Shown piece by piece: positions 34,405-45,392 of a stretch of 64,000 nt of DNA (its first letter is position 1; each line of letters begins with the position of its first letter). Made by a program: the position numbers and the translations under genes. The notes below the pieces were generated by a model. The model was not told where the DNA came from. It saw only the letters and a list, made by a program, of their open reading frames with translations, and ran no database searches. This DNA comes from Beroe forskalii (taxonomy: Eukaryota > Ctenophora > Nuda > Beroida > Beroidae): NCBI GenBank assembly GCA_011033025.1, contig WFMF01000148.1:329194-393193 (forward strand). The letters are read 5' to 3'.

Positions 34405-35282
34405 TTTTCCCTCCCCATTGGCCTTTTTGTGAATACAAAAAGGCAAATGAGAGGGTTAGCAGAGATCGTGTTTGGGAAAGTGAGAAATAGGATATGTGCA
34501 TAGCAGGTCCAGATTTGCAATACAACTACTGTAATTTCTGGAAAGTGCCCGGAAAGTCCGAGGGAGATATGTCCACAAAATTTGAGGGAGATGTCCACAA
34601 ATTTGAGGGAGATGTCCACATATTTGAGGGAGATTTCGTCAACAATGGTACCATCAGGTGGAGTCGCGTAGCAACCTTAATTGCGCGCGCAGTTGCGCGC
34701 AATTCACTCCGCAAGATCAGGATGGATGTACATATCGAACAGTTTTGTGCGCGGCGCTGCGGCTCAACATCATGCGTGGCGCGCTCATGTTAAGCTTTAG
34801 TTAGCCTATCAAATTTTAGCGAAAATTCAAGCGCCGAGTCAACACTTTACCAATGTTTGAAATTCTAGCAATTTTGAACAATTTATGGTGGAAAAACAAA
34901 TTACTGTATCATGAAATTGTATATCATGAAATTCGTAGGATGTTACCCTACCCACGCGCGCGGCGCAACGTTCCACATTTGGACGTCACTTTTGATAGCC
35001 ATCCAGTCAGAAGAAATAGACGGGCAACGTCCGTCGACATGAAATTGAATCATCAATGCTATAGTAATAGTTGCTTGCGTGAAAACCATGGCAAACTACG
35101 GAGTTTATGAAATAAATAACTTCGTGAAGTAATTCAATTGCGTTGTTAAAAGCTCATCAACGTGGATCGAAGCTGCACCCATGTCCCACATGCATTTAGA
35201 ATTGTGCGTTTCTATTAATATTTTCTTCAAGCTCGGGGGAGGGAAATTAAGCGCCCGCAAATGGGTAACGGGCGCAGTTCTT
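34405..35282. mobile_element. Left-arm-specific insertion (~880 bp) with short inverted ends
   Basis: The right arm reads straight through the site (near 55,270-55,290). The ends carry TTTCCCTCCCC and GGGGAGGGAAA (11-bp inverted repeat). Inside are a 3x TTTGAGGGAGATGTCCACA repeat (34,575-34,640) and GCGCGC patches. The right end, AAATTAAGCGCC...GGGCGCAGTTCTTG, recurs at 28,320-28,375. No coding capacity recognised. Confidence 0.65.
34568..34642. repeat. Short tandem repeat (GAGGGAGATGTCCACAAATTT)
   Basis: About three to four ~21-24-bp copies inside the 34,405-35,282 insertion. Confidence 0.8.
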
Positions 35283-35877
35283 GTTTTGTAAATTATTTAA
35301 TTGATATTTGATGTTTGAAGGTGCTTTGCAATTACATATCAGATATTTCAAATGCTTCCTTGTATTTTATTATCATAACTTTTTATATCAGACATTGCAA
35401 TGATAGAGAATTAGATGCTTAGTTATTAAGTTCATGTTGATTATAATAGAAACTTAGTTAGTATACACCTATTTAGTGTTTTATTGTCTTTTCCACCAAG
35501 AATAATGAGTGTTGTTTAACCCTATTGCAAACTTCCTACAAAAGTTTTATCGTGTACCAGCGAAAAGGCATTGCTTTCACATGTGATCTTGTTATTTTGC
35601 AACTTTTTGATATTATTCCACGCACTGATTCCGATCATCCTAACGCACTTCACCCGTCCTGAGGATGATTTTCAGTAAACGGTACAAGAACTCAGTCACC
35701 CCAGTCTTCTCAGAATGTGGTACTATGGTGGCTAACGCTAACGGTTCAAAGGTAACAAGCCATTATTCTCATAGAATAACTGTAAATGTTAGAGCTTAGA
35801 ATGATGATCTTCTCATTAAAGGCATTCTAATTAAAGGCAAAGGCTGCAGGTCATGTGGGCTGATAGGCTGAATGGAT

Positions 35878-36345
35878 GGCCTACCGACAAGTGCGCACAT
35901 AAGAATCTATTTCCCACGGTCTAACAGGGTGGCCTGTCAATGGGTGCTTTGTCATGCGAGGTCATGATGGGTTAGGTTACGTTCGGCTCACGTGATGCGG
36001 CTCATAGCTTCAGCATATCATATGAGAGGAACTGGAAGGGTAGCGATGAGCCGCGCGTCATGTGAGAGGAAGGGTAACGTCGCACCCATGCAACTAGGGA
36101 TATCTGAGATAGGCATGTCTACTGCTCAGTCTTCTTCAACCCTTCTGACCAGACCCTCTCTACCGGTGCGAAGCAGCATAACCACCTCCTGACCCCCATC
36201 TGCCAGAGAAGAAGACCTTCATCTCATTGAATGTGCGCACTTGTCGTTTCAGATGCAGTCAATCTACTGATTGGGCTACTCCCTAAATTTTCCCACGCTA
36301 CCCTGTCAATTATTGAGCTCCCATGTGCGCACTTGTCCGGCAGCC
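35878..36345. mobile_element. 468-bp MITE with 8-bp target duplication
   Basis: Flanked by GAATGGAT on both sides (35,870-35,877 and 36,346-36,353). The right arm has the site once (GATATCCATTC at about 54,690). Terminal inverted repeats of ~23 bp: GGCCTACCGACAAGTGCGCA and, inverted from the right, GGCTGCCGGACAAGTGCGCA. No transposase frame. The 8-bp duplication suits hAT-like, Merlin or Zisupton-type enzymes; the family is not decided. Confidence 0.92.
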
Positions 36346-36606
36346 GAATGGATATCATAGAGTACAAACTTTTCTAAAAATGTTTGAAGTTTTAGTTATA
36401 CTCAGCTTCTTTTTTGAAGATTAACCATGAAGGAAACGTGTTGCATATAACGTTTGGACATTAAGTACCGATGTCACATCTCACATTATGATCCCTTGCC
36501 TCAGGTACTGGTTCGGGATGCTAACAGTCTGCAACTCCTCCAAATGTGGGTGTGTTACGACACTGTTAGAGACATCGTGTGGTCCCCCGACTCTGCCTAC
36601 GTAGCC

Positions 36607-36730
36607 TCCGTCAGCGGCAACAAAGTGCAGTTGTGGTTCAGTTACCATTGCTACTGTCAGTGGCAACAAAGTGCAGTTGTTGTTCAGTTACCATTGCTAC
36701 TGTCAGTGGCAACAAAGTGCAGTTGATGAT
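36607..36730. repeat. ~48-bp tandem triplication at WRAP73 exon 2 end (left arm)
   Basis: Three copies of a unit holding GGCAACAAAGTGCAGTTG and GTTCAGTTACCATTGCTACT. Absent in the right arm, where the same exon end is followed by a normal GTATTG donor. Confidence 0.95.
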
Positions 36731-36829
36731 AGTTGACAGTTCCAACTTTAACGATTTGAAATGAATGAAATGTTTCTCTTTCAATCAGAAACTTCTCTAA
36801 TTTGCCTCTCCATCTATGACCCAAATGAC

Positions 36830-36897
36830 TAATCCCCTCCCTCAGTTGTGGTCGATGTGTGACTAATCCCCTCCCTCAGTTGTGGTCGATGTGTGAC
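36830..36897 (+). repeat. Duplicated splice acceptor and exon 3 start
   Basis: CCCCTCCCTCAG followed by TTGTGGTCGATGTGTGACT occurs twice, 34 bp apart. The right arm carries the same duplication (54,150-54,222), so it predates the inverted duplication. Confidence 0.9.
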
Positions 36898-37127
36898 TCA
36901 GCTTGGAGGTCGTGTATCTCAGAAGCTGAGGCGGGGGTTCAAAGTGTCACGTGGTCGCCTGATTCCAAACATTTGCTGGTCCTGCATGACTTCTCTCTGT
37001 TTATAACAGTGTGGGCGCTAGAGGTAGGTGTACTATAGACGGTACAATTAACAATATGTTGGATAAAGGGCTAGTTTTAACTTCTTTCGTTGCTGTCTTT
37101 AAGCTACCATAGTTTATTATTATCATT

Positions 37128-38262
37128 ACCACAGACAAAACCGCAAGCGGCTGTCATAGCAACCCCTTCACAGAGTCACAGGGGCGCCGTTTTTTAATTG
37201 TAAGAGGTTATTATGATCTAAACAAACGTTATTAAGCGTCAAACATAGAAATAATTGGTTTTAATCCTTGAAATAGTGATTTCCCTAATTTCTACAAAAC
37301 GTCCGCGTGAACTCACGTGCACTTCATTTCCATCGGATATTTCTTGTTCTATTCAAGTACCAAGTAAGTTAAAATGTTTTTTCAGTCACTATAGTATAGC
37401 ACAACAGCCCTGCACTTTTGGAACTGGGCCTGAAATTGGACTTAGCCAAATTTTCGACTTTTTCGCGCGGCTCAAATTTACGTTTTTGAGGGGCCACCAC
37501 ACCCTTCCCTTAAATCTGGACGACTTGAAACTTTTTACCCTTGATATTTGACTGAGAAAGAACATTAATACGTCTGGAAAAGATGGAGCAATGTTCGTGA
37601 GCTGAGATATAGATGCTCAAAGTCACCATATTTTTGCGTAGAAAGGATCCTCGATTTTGGAGGCCCCCACGACCTCATTTTTCACCAATCACCATGAAAC
37701 TTCTTTTTGTGGCTAAATCTCGAGGTCTAGATGCTACATAAGTCGGGAATTCAAGATGCGGTTGTAAACTTTGCAGATACAGTGCTTCAAAGTGGTCCAA
37801 AATTACGTTTTTCGCTAAAAATCGTGATTTCATCGATTTTGATGACGTCATAACAGCAAAAAAATCGATCCGCGAAACTTCCTACATAGCCTAAGCCACA
37901 ATTTCATCTTAGCTGAAAAAAATGCGTCCTCGATCATGTCTGTATCTTTTATGCTTTTTGAGTTTACCCCGTCACAAATTGGGTCCTAAAATTATCACGT
38001 CTCTGCGTACGTACGTATATATTCGTCCTGTGACATCGATACATTACTATATAGTCCTGGCAAGGTTACGTTCGAGATATCTCGAGATTTCGGTATACGC
38101 ATTCACTCGAGAGGGGTCAACTCCTACATAAAATTTGACGAGGAATCGTTTAAGATAGGTTTCGAAGCTCTCAGATGCTTCCTTCACTATTATCAAACGC
38201 AAGTTTGTTTTTTTTCTTTTTTCTTTTACTGTGAGGGGGTTGCCGTCCTTGCCAGGACGGAA
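37128..38262. mobile_element. Diverged member of the composite hairpin-ended family
   Basis: Sits in WRAP73 intron 3 of the left arm only; the right-arm intron is ~250 bp. It shares an ACAAAACCGCAAGCGG end, the CTACAAAACGTCCGCGTGAA block, the TTTTGATGACGTCAT block and a closing CCGTCCTTGCCAGGACGG palindrome with the 55,986 array, in the same order, but with many substitutions: an older or separate subfamily. Confidence 0.75.
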
Positions 38263-41200
38263 ATCATATATCATGTACATTATACAGTGAACGTTATCAC
38301 TACAGCGCTATCCAACTATCTAGGTATTTGTACAAGTTTGCACTGTATAAAACTGTACACAGTGTCAACTGTGCACTTGTATAGACATAATGTAAAACTT
38401 TTTGGTGCTGTAGGCAGTACCAGTGTGATGTGTTCAATGAGACTGTGACTGTTGACACGATGAAGCTTAAAAAGCTTCATTTTACGTGTCTGTCTCTGTT
38501 CGAACTCTCGTCTCTCTGTTCTGAGTCTCTGTCCGTATAATCCCCAAGTCTCTACCAGTCACCCCTCCCTCCCTTCCCCAGTTCGCTACTCAGATGTTCA
38601 TACAGAACCCCAAAGGCTCCCTCTTTGGATTCAGTGGAGATGGACGGTATCTCGCTGTCATAGAAAGAACGGACTGTAACGACTACGTGGCTATTCTTAA
38701 CACCCGGCTGTGGAAACTTACTAGTCATTTCAAACTACCTACCATCGATACTACTGGCTTCGAATGGGTGAGACAAGGAATAAACTTAGACATTAGGTTT
38801 AGAAACAAACATGAAGAGTTAATTTTCCTCTTTTATCCTCATCCAAGATTACTCTGTATCTTTGATTGTACACTAGAGTCTGCAAGATCACTGTACAATG
38901 TACAGTAGGTAGTCTCCTTGTATCTTGAATCTCTCTCCCCTAATCTTATACATTGTTAATTCCTGAATCCTATTTTCCCTCGGGGCCCCTCCATAATTGT
39001 TAATATCTCCCTTCCCTCAGGGCCCCTCCAATCTGGAACTGTGTATTTGGGACCACGCCTTCGAACATAGGATGTACATATTCTCCTTGGATGGAACCTG
39101 TGTCTTCTCTCACGAGGTAAGATGACAGGATACATCTTGTAATTCTAGAATATTTCATGAGAACATGAGACCGTTGAGGGCATTCTCATGTGATGTAATG
39201 TCTAACGACATCTGATTCTTATGAAGTTTTCTCGATCCTCTCTTCTTCTTATGGTTGTCTCCTGATTTGAATCTTGAATTCTTTAGTGCTCCCCTCTGTT
39301 CAGAATATTTCTCGTGATTGTTCAGGTTAGATCATTCATGCCTCAGATTTCTCGTGATTGCTCAGGTTTAAATCATCAACTGATGACTTGTTTGCTTCAG
39401 ATTAAGAAGCCAATCAGCATGGGGTTGCAGTGTGTCAAGTGGAGTCCGTGTGGACAGTATTTAGCGCTGGGGACTCATACACACAACCTCTACCTCGTTA
39501 ATAGGACCAACAGAAAGGTAAATATTCAAATTCATGAGGATGCAAATCACAATGACTTTCATAAACAACCATCTTACCCCTCTTTAAATTCTTTCTTACT
39601 CTCGCCCCCTCGCCCTTCTTACAAGTTACAATCTACCACGCTATGAGCTATCCTTAGAAACCGCCAGAATCCTGCCACTGAATAATATCTAAATATCAAA
39701 TTAATATCTTCCAATATCTCAGGTAGCGGGAGAGTTGCTGATTCCCCCTGACGTACCCGGGCAAGTAGTCCAGTACTACCGGGAACAGCACAATGTGGTG
39801 TCAGGGACCACAATTGCAGAAAAACTCATGTCACAGCCAGAGCACAAATTCGAGGTAATCATTGGTTGCGGAACATATCAACGAAATGATCAAATCACTT
39901 GAGTAGTAAATAATTCAGCTTACTGTGAACATAATAATCGTAAATTTGATTTAGGATTCAAGTTATATCCTTGCAAACCACTAAGTCCTATTTCTATAAT
40001 TTTGCCTGATTAACTGGACTGATTGACTCTCTTCAGGTTGTAGCAGATGATGCAGTGGACCTAAAGTACGTCGATATGGTTATTGAAAAGAAGACAGGCA
40101 ATAAGAAGGGAGGTAATGCCAAGGAGAAGCGACCTAAAAAGGTAAGCAGTGCTTCTCGCTGAGATTTAATTTAATATCAGCTCTATCTAGTCATCATTCG
40201 TCAAGGAAGGCGTGGTAGGCCGTAGAAAGTTAAAATCAGTGTGACATTTGGCAAATTTTCTTGTAATGTTTGAAAGGCGCGAAACAAATGTAATGGTAAT
40301 TATGGCGCAAACTGCGCGCGCGCCGCGCAATTCAATTAAACTGCAATTAAATTCAAGTTCAGAAAATCTTTTTTGCTGATTTTAGGCGGGATAAAACGTT
40401 TTTTGTTTTTCTTTTGAAAATTTCCGTTGAATCAGTGGCGCAAATGAATAATTTTGAAAGCTTATTCATTGACAGGCTCCAATCATTATTGGTTATTGCA
40501 GTCTTGCTTTCTTTCAGTACGGTATAACGAGTGTGAAGTGGTCTCATGACAGCTCCAGATTAGCAGTATTCGATGCCTCCATTCCTTCCAGTATCATTAT
40601 TTGGAATGTCTCAGAAAAAAGTGAGTGTAATCAGTGCTTGTCAGACTCTCTGAGCAGGGGTGCATTTGAAAGGGGTCAGATAACGATTGTCAACACAGTG
40701 CAGTGTTTACTTCAACCTACTGTATCGTTTTCGGTGTATTCTTGCCCCAGTTTTCATACCACATATGCTCCAATAAGTGTCCAATTGATTACATTTCCAG
40801 GCATTATTGCTGTAATGGAGTTTACGCACAACGTCAAGTCCTTCCTATGGCATCCGCAGCTCTTACGACTCATCGTAGCTTCTGGAGGTAAAAACCAGCA
40901 GCGTTCATACTTCATTTCTGCTGGTGTTTAACTGAGACCACATTCTTTGTCAAAACTCAGACCCAAGTCTAAATATTTCTGCAGGTCTCAAGTTGCGCCA
41001 GGCGAAATTTAATTCCCATATTGCTTGCTTGGTTAGCTGGCTTCTAAACTTATTTTAAAAGATGTGTTTATGTGAAGTTTATGTAAAGTATCAGCCCAAT
41101 TCTTTCGTACCCCTATTCCCTGGAGACAGCAGCATTGGAATGTGGGAGTTTGATGGCTGCTCAATCATCGAGCTTCCTGGAGAATGCGCCGTGAACGTAA

Positions 41201-41615
41201 GAAAATTTTAAATACTTACATTTATTTGCAGTTATGATGAGCAGTGAATCATAGAGTCAACAAGTGGAATGTATGTTATTGAAATCCGATTGGGTTCGAT
41301 TGCTCTTAGATACGGACCAAATGTCGTAAAATATTCAAACATTGATCTCTCCACAGGTTCAGAACACGACGTGGGCTAACGATGGAAATGCCCTCATTCT
41401 GGCGGATAAAGACAACTTTTGTATTGGGTTTTTTGAATGATGAACTACGAATTCTCATTTTTATCTTTTCTTTATCATTTTGTTGTGAATGTTAATTTTT
41501 CATTTGTAAATATTTTATACTATATCTTACCCGATCTTACGAGAATACGAGGTTGGAGATTCGGAAGTCGATATTTGTGAACGATGCAATTATGTTGAAA
41601 ACTTGTACTGTTACA

Positions 41616-41688
41616 GCTTGTCAGACGTTGTCTGACCATAATTTCAGCGCCCGCCGAAGGCAAATTGGTCAGACAACGTCTGGCAAGT
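41616..41688. repeat. Hairpin element with 22-bp arms
   Basis: CTTGTCAGACGTTGTCTGACC pairs with GGTCAGACAACGTCTGGCAAG around a GC-rich loop. The mirror copy is at 50,434-50,512; related end sequences are near 49,630 and 10,965. Confidence 0.9.
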
Positions 41689-41764
41689 TATAGCAGCGAA
41701 TAATATCCTTATTTGTTATTGTAATTCATGTGTCTTCTTACGTAAAAAGAATTAGGCGCACTCT

Positions 41765-42200
41765 CAAGAGCTACACGCACACTCTTTTGAGATGCGCGCA
41801 CACTCTTATGAGTTGCGCGTGCACTCTTATGAGGTGCGCGTGCACTCTTATGAGGTGCGCGTGCACTCTTATGGGGTGCGCGTGCACTCTTATGAGGTGC
41901 GCGTGCACTCTTATGAGGTGCGCGTACACTCTTATGAGGTGCGCGTGCACTCTTATGAGGTACACGTGCACTCTTATGAGGTGTGCGTGCACTCTTATGA
42001 GGTGCGCGTGCACTCTTATGAGGTGCGCGTGCACTCTTATGAGGTGCGCGTGCACTCTTATGAGGCGCGCGTGCACTCTTATGAGGCGCGCGTGCACTCT
42101 TATGAGGTGCGCGTGCACTCTCATGAGTTGTGCGTGCACTCTTATGAGTTGTGCGCGCACTCTCATGAGTTGTGCGCGCACTCTTATGAGTTGTGCGCGC
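41765..42200. repeat. 21-bp minisatellite, left arm
   Basis: About 20 copies of GCGCGTGCACTCTTATGAGG(T). The 21-bp period equals seven codons, so all frames stay open and produce long but meaningless reading frames on both strands. It is the mirror of 49,850-50,340. Confidence 0.97.
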
Positions 42201-42499
42201 ACTTATTAATCGTTCGGGCACTCTTTCAAGTTGTGCGCGCACTTAAAATAGTGCGCGCGCAACTAAAAAGATTACGCGCGCAACTTGCGAGGTGTGCTTC
42301 GCGCGCCTGCTTAAGACGAAGGGGTCTGATCACAATAATAGCTTTGCCAAAACTACATTGCCATCAACTTTTTTGGCTGAAATGATTAAATTCAGCTTTA
42401 ATAGATTGTAAAATGGGATAAAAACTTGATTTGCTTATTTCACTTGATTTATTACTTGTTTCACTTGAAAATGAATTGAAATAGGATTTTGAATTGAAG

Positions 42500-42945
42500 T
42501 AGGATGAATTGAAGTAGGATACTTTAATTTATTTTCGTTTCACTCTCCATCACATACACTTTTGCACACGCTTTTCTTGCCTCATGACCCTCTGAATGTA
42601 CGAGTGTTTCATACTACATATGGTTAAAATCTTGTTAATGGATTAAAACCTACTTATTATAATTCAAATCTGTGGTTGGGGAGTGTTGGGCACCCATCAA
42701 ATGCATTCAACCCCACAACACGGTTGCAAGTCTGTGTACCACAGTGTTAGCTTTCATTACACCATATCATTTTGGTGTCTCATTAAGATTTCTTTGGATC
42801 TGCGTAGATCTCTGATGAAGGTATCTTACTTGGATCCTGTCAAAAAGTAAGGAAAGAGCTGGTGGGAAGTTTTGTGGCTTTACTGTACAAAGATGACTTT
42901 ATTTGTATCCCAAAGATAATTGTATAATAAATAATCTTATTTTCC
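42500..42945. repeat. Left inverted repeat of the LINE-bearing insertion
   Basis: Pairs in inverse order with 45,955-46,370: TTAATTTATTTTCGTTT, CATATGGTTAAAAT, GATTAAAACC, ATGCATTCAACCCC and TATCCCAAAGATAATTGTA all recur inverted. The right copy is error-rich. Confidence 0.75.
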
Positions 42946-43509
42946 AACTACCCCTGCCCCTGCACTCGTGGCTTGAGCGTGTCCGAGCCGAATAACCACG
43001 TGACTAGCGCACGTGATGCCCTCTCAACCAGTCAAATAGGATATCCTGCTGAGCACCGTGCTTGTGAAGCAAGCACCAGAACTTGTATCGGATAGCAAGC
43101 CGTTAAATAACTTTTCGGTGAATCGATATCTCACTGCTCACGGCTGGAACAATGCCAAAGAGGTGCAGCAGTCCGAAGGGAGAAGCGTGCGGTATGCAAC
43201 AATGAAGGTCTTGCACGGAAAATAGGCGATTTAACGTGATCAATTCGCTATTCGAAACAAGAAATCTAACGTAATTTTACTTTCTAAGCTGAATTTATGC
43301 GAGATAACCCAAGTAGTCAGTTACCTTGCTTGGTTAAATAGGCATAGGTAGTTGTTACATTTGTCAAAAATTTAGCCGAAATTCGGCACTTATTTCATAT
43401 TTCAAATTAAGGAAAATCGAAATGTTTTATGAAATCACAACAGAATTCACGCTTTCGAAAATTTTTCCTGATTTTGTTACGTTTTGTTCTGCTGAGTTAA
43501 ATAATTGAA
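42946..43509 (+). other. Probable LINE 5' region
   Basis: Clean non-coding sequence before ORF1. The last ~80 bp (GATTTTGTTACG... to the start codon) are shared with the 5' flank of the LINE at 10,373-10,480. A small hairpin GTGCTTGTGAAGCAAGCAC is at 43,059-43,077. The exact 5' end is not defined. Confidence 0.45.
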
Positions 43510-44586
43510 ATGGATACTGATGTCTCTGCACCCCCAACAGATACTGAGGACAATGGTTTAACCACAGATGATGCCAGAAAAAGTGCTGGTTGGACAGTTG
43601 TTGGAAGTGGAAGGAAGCAAAGAACTTATTCTAAGAGGACACGGACCAGTAGTGATGGGGAAATCAATAGTGCCACCTCCAGTCCCACACAAACTCCAAG
43701 CATAAAGAAGAACAAGGCTACTGGAGAAGATAGCAATGGTCCCTGTGTATGTGGTCTTGTTGTTGAAAGTGTTTTAAAGGGTATAACATGTGTTAACTGT
43801 AGCAAAAGCTACCATGTTGAATGTATGAAGCTCACTGGTCTGTCCCCTGAGTTGATAAGGTTACTCGAAAACTGGTGGTGTTTCAGCTGTCTAAGCTCTC
43901 AATATGGATCAGATATTAACAAATCACAGAAGTCTATCAGACACATGATACGAGAGGAGCTCAAATCTGTAAGAGAGGAACTTGTAAATGTGAAGGATGA
44001 CCTTGTTTCTGTTACTAAATCTGTACAAAGTAATGTGAAGAAAGAAGTAAGGAGCTATGCTGATGCTATAAAATCTGGCCAACAGGAAGTTATTGAAGCA
44101 GCCACAGCCCCAGTCATGGTTAAGAATGTCTGCCAAACTATCAATGTAGAAAAGTTAGAAAGAGAGAGGAGAAAGAAAAATGTTGTGATTTCACAAGTCC
44201 CTGAAGCATCACCATCTTTGAGTGGTGAGCAGCGTAAGGCTCATGATATTGATTACATTTGTTCTGATAAGCTTGGAGTGAAGCCCAATGAGATTGTTAA
44301 TTGCTTCAGGGCTGGTAGAGTAAGACACCATGAAAATGGTAATGTCCTTCCAAGACCCTTGGTGGTTGTCATGAAATCAGTGGAATCATCCAATTATTGG
44401 CACAATGATGGAAAGGGGTTTCATCAAGGGATCCATTGGGTCAATGAAGATCTATGCAAAGGAGACCGTGATGCTAAGTTTTTTCTCAGACAAGAGAGAA
44501 GAAAGAGGCAGAAACTGCAGCAACAGATCCACCAGCAACAGAATCAGCAACAGACAGGAGGGGATCAGATGCAACAAGCCAAGTAA
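43510..44586 (+). CDS. LINE ORF1 protein, PHD finger plus RRM-like domain, 358 aa
   Basis: Intact frame. The PHD-type zinc finger is at about residues 78-130 (CVCG ... CVNCSKSYHVEC ... WWCFSC). A coiled coil follows at about 145-180 (REELKSVREELVNVKDDL), then a region typical of LINE ORF1 RRM-like domains (RRKKNVVISQVPEAS ... ICSDKLG ... CFRAGR ... RPLVVVM) and a Gln-rich tail (about 335-355). The role in such elements is nucleic-acid binding/chaperoning of the RNP. ORF2 starts 8 bp after its stop. It is the best-preserved copy in the window and the template for reading the broken ones. Confidence 0.9.
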   Translation: MDTDVSAPPTDTEDNGLTTDDARKSAGWTVVGSGRKQRTYSKRTRTSSDGEINSATSSPTQTPSIKKNKATGEDSNGPCVCGLVVESVLKGITCVNCSKSYHVECMKLTGLSPELIRLLENWWCFSCLSSQYGSDINKSQKSIRHMIREELKSVREELVNVKDDLVSVTKSVQSNVKKEVRSYADAIKSGQQEVIEAATAPVMVKNVCQTINVEKLERERRKKNVVISQVPEASPSLSGEQRKAHDIDYICSDKLGVKPNEIVNCFRAGRVRHHENGNVLPRPLVVVMKSVESSNYWHNDGKGFHQGIHWVNEDLCKGDRDAKFFLRQERRKRQKLQQQIHQQQNQQQTGGDQMQQAK

Positions 44587-44594
44587 ATGTAATA

Positions 44595-45392
44595 ATGAAG
44601 AAGCATTTGAAAGTGTATTACACTAATGCCAATGGACTATATGGAAAAATGGCTGAATTGCGTGTGTTAGCAGAATTAAAGAAGCTTGATATTATCTGTA
44701 TCACTGAGTCACATTTCTCTGATGAATTTGAAGAAGCAGAAATTCAGATTCCTGGTTTTAATTTATTTGCAGGCAACAGAGATTTCAAACTTGACAGGAC
44801 TAAGAATGGAAAGGTCACCAGTGACAAAGGGGGCTCAGTAATATACTTGCGTGATAATCTATCTGTTGTTGAAAAAAGCCATGACAAAGGAATAGATTCT
44901 ACTTCTGTGGTCATCAAAACTGATATAGGTAAGATTCTGATAGGTTGCTTCTATCGTTCAATGTCTCTGAATGATGCTCAAAATTCTCAGTTTTTGGATT
45001 ACTTCTCTAGCAAAGTCAATCAGGATACTGAAAAATTACTATTTGGTGATTTCAATTGTCCTAATGTGTCATGGATAGCAGGAACCTTGTCAGGCCCTAG
45101 TGATTCCTCAAACAGATCAATTATTTTCCAGCAAAATTTATTAGAAATCATACATGAAGCAGGCATGGACTGGCTTATTACAGACGAGATTACCAGGCGA
45201 AGAAAGTGTGGCGACAACATTCAAGAAAGCACCATTGATCAAGTATTTTGCTCTGAGGACTCACTGATCAGTGAGTTTAATGTGTTTAGTCCAATTGGCA
45301 AGAGTGATCATGTATCAATAATATCAGAACTTAATATATTTCCTCTATCAAATAATCATAGCCATGAAAATGATGATGTGAAGAGAAACTAA
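44595..45392 (+). CDS. LINE ORF2, endonuclease domain only (truncated)
   Basis: An APE-type endonuclease of a CR1/L2-like non-LTR element: YTNANGLYGK (metal-site Asn), ITESHF (catalytic Glu), GGSVIYLRDNL, GCFYRSMS, LLFGDFNCPNVSW (catalytic Asp/Asn) and IGKSDHVSIIS (SDH). The frame ends at 45,392 where the sequence turns homopolymer-rich; no RT domain follows. In the other copy the RT is present (8,954-7,266). Whether the element is truly 3'-deleted or simply unreadable beyond 45,392 is open. Confidence 0.9.
   Translation: MKKHLKVYYTNANGLYGKMAELRVLAELKKLDIICITESHFSDEFEEAEIQIPGFNLFAGNRDFKLDRTKNGKVTSDKGGSVIYLRDNLSVVEKSHDKGIDSTSVVIKTDIGKILIGCFYRSMSLNDAQNSQFLDYFSSKVNQDTEKLLFGDFNCPNVSWIAGTLSGPSDSSNRSIIFQQNLLEIIHEAGMDWLITDEITRRRKCGDNIQESTIDQVFCSEDSLISEFNVFSPIGKSDHVSIISELNIFPLSNNHSHENDDVKRN

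Larger units (their letters stand above)
33869..35664. other. Intergenic region between transporter and WRAP73 (left arm)
   Basis: 33,869-34,404 and 35,283-35,664 are mirrored in the right arm (54,880-55,813). The middle is an insertion. No additional gene is seen; the short open frames have no recognisable product. Confidence 0.6.
35665..41440 (+). pseudogene. WRAP73: WRAP73 homologue, left-arm copy; exon 2 donor lost
   Basis: Exons: 35665-35751, 36505-36630, 36880-37023, 38582-38767, 39021-39116, 39401-39517, 39723-39854, 40037-40141, 40518-40620, 40801-40887, 41126-41196, 41357-41440. Joined, they give 445 codons in frame (human WRAP73 about 460). The protein is a WD40-repeat propeller: MIFSKRYKNSVTPVFS matches the family N-terminus MNFSExFK; LVRDANSLQLLQMW, DIVWSPDSAYV, VKWSPCGQYLALGTH and SVKWSHDSSRLAVFD are WD blades. 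The role is at centrosomes and microtubule minus ends (with SSX2IP). Defect seen: after exon 2 (CAAAGTGCAG) the GTA of the donor is missing and a ~48-bp tandem triplication follows, so normal splicing is unlikely; reading through reaches a stop. It may be a pseudogene, or use an unseen alternative donor. Confidence 0.8.
30690..42490. repeat. Left arm of large inverted duplication
   Basis: From about 30,694 (CATCAAATTTTAGAAATT) to 42,490 the sequence pairs, in inverse order, with the end of the window back to about 49,205. Exons, introns, the 3' flank, the hairpin at 41,616 and the 21-bp minisatellite are all mirrored. Arm-specific insertions: 34,405-35,282, 35,878-36,345 and 37,128-38,262. 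Confidence 0.95.

Noticed and set aside
35992-36192. 66-aa frame within the left-arm WRAP73 intron
   Set aside because: It is contained entirely in the 468-bp MITE and matches no transposase feature.
41709-42385. Long overlapping reading frames (up to ~197 aa) on both strands with Cys-Ala-Cys-Thr-Leu-Met and His-Lys-Ser-Ala-Arg repeats
   Set aside because: They are translations of a 21-bp (7-codon) minisatellite that lacks stops in most frames; no non-repeat domain is attached.
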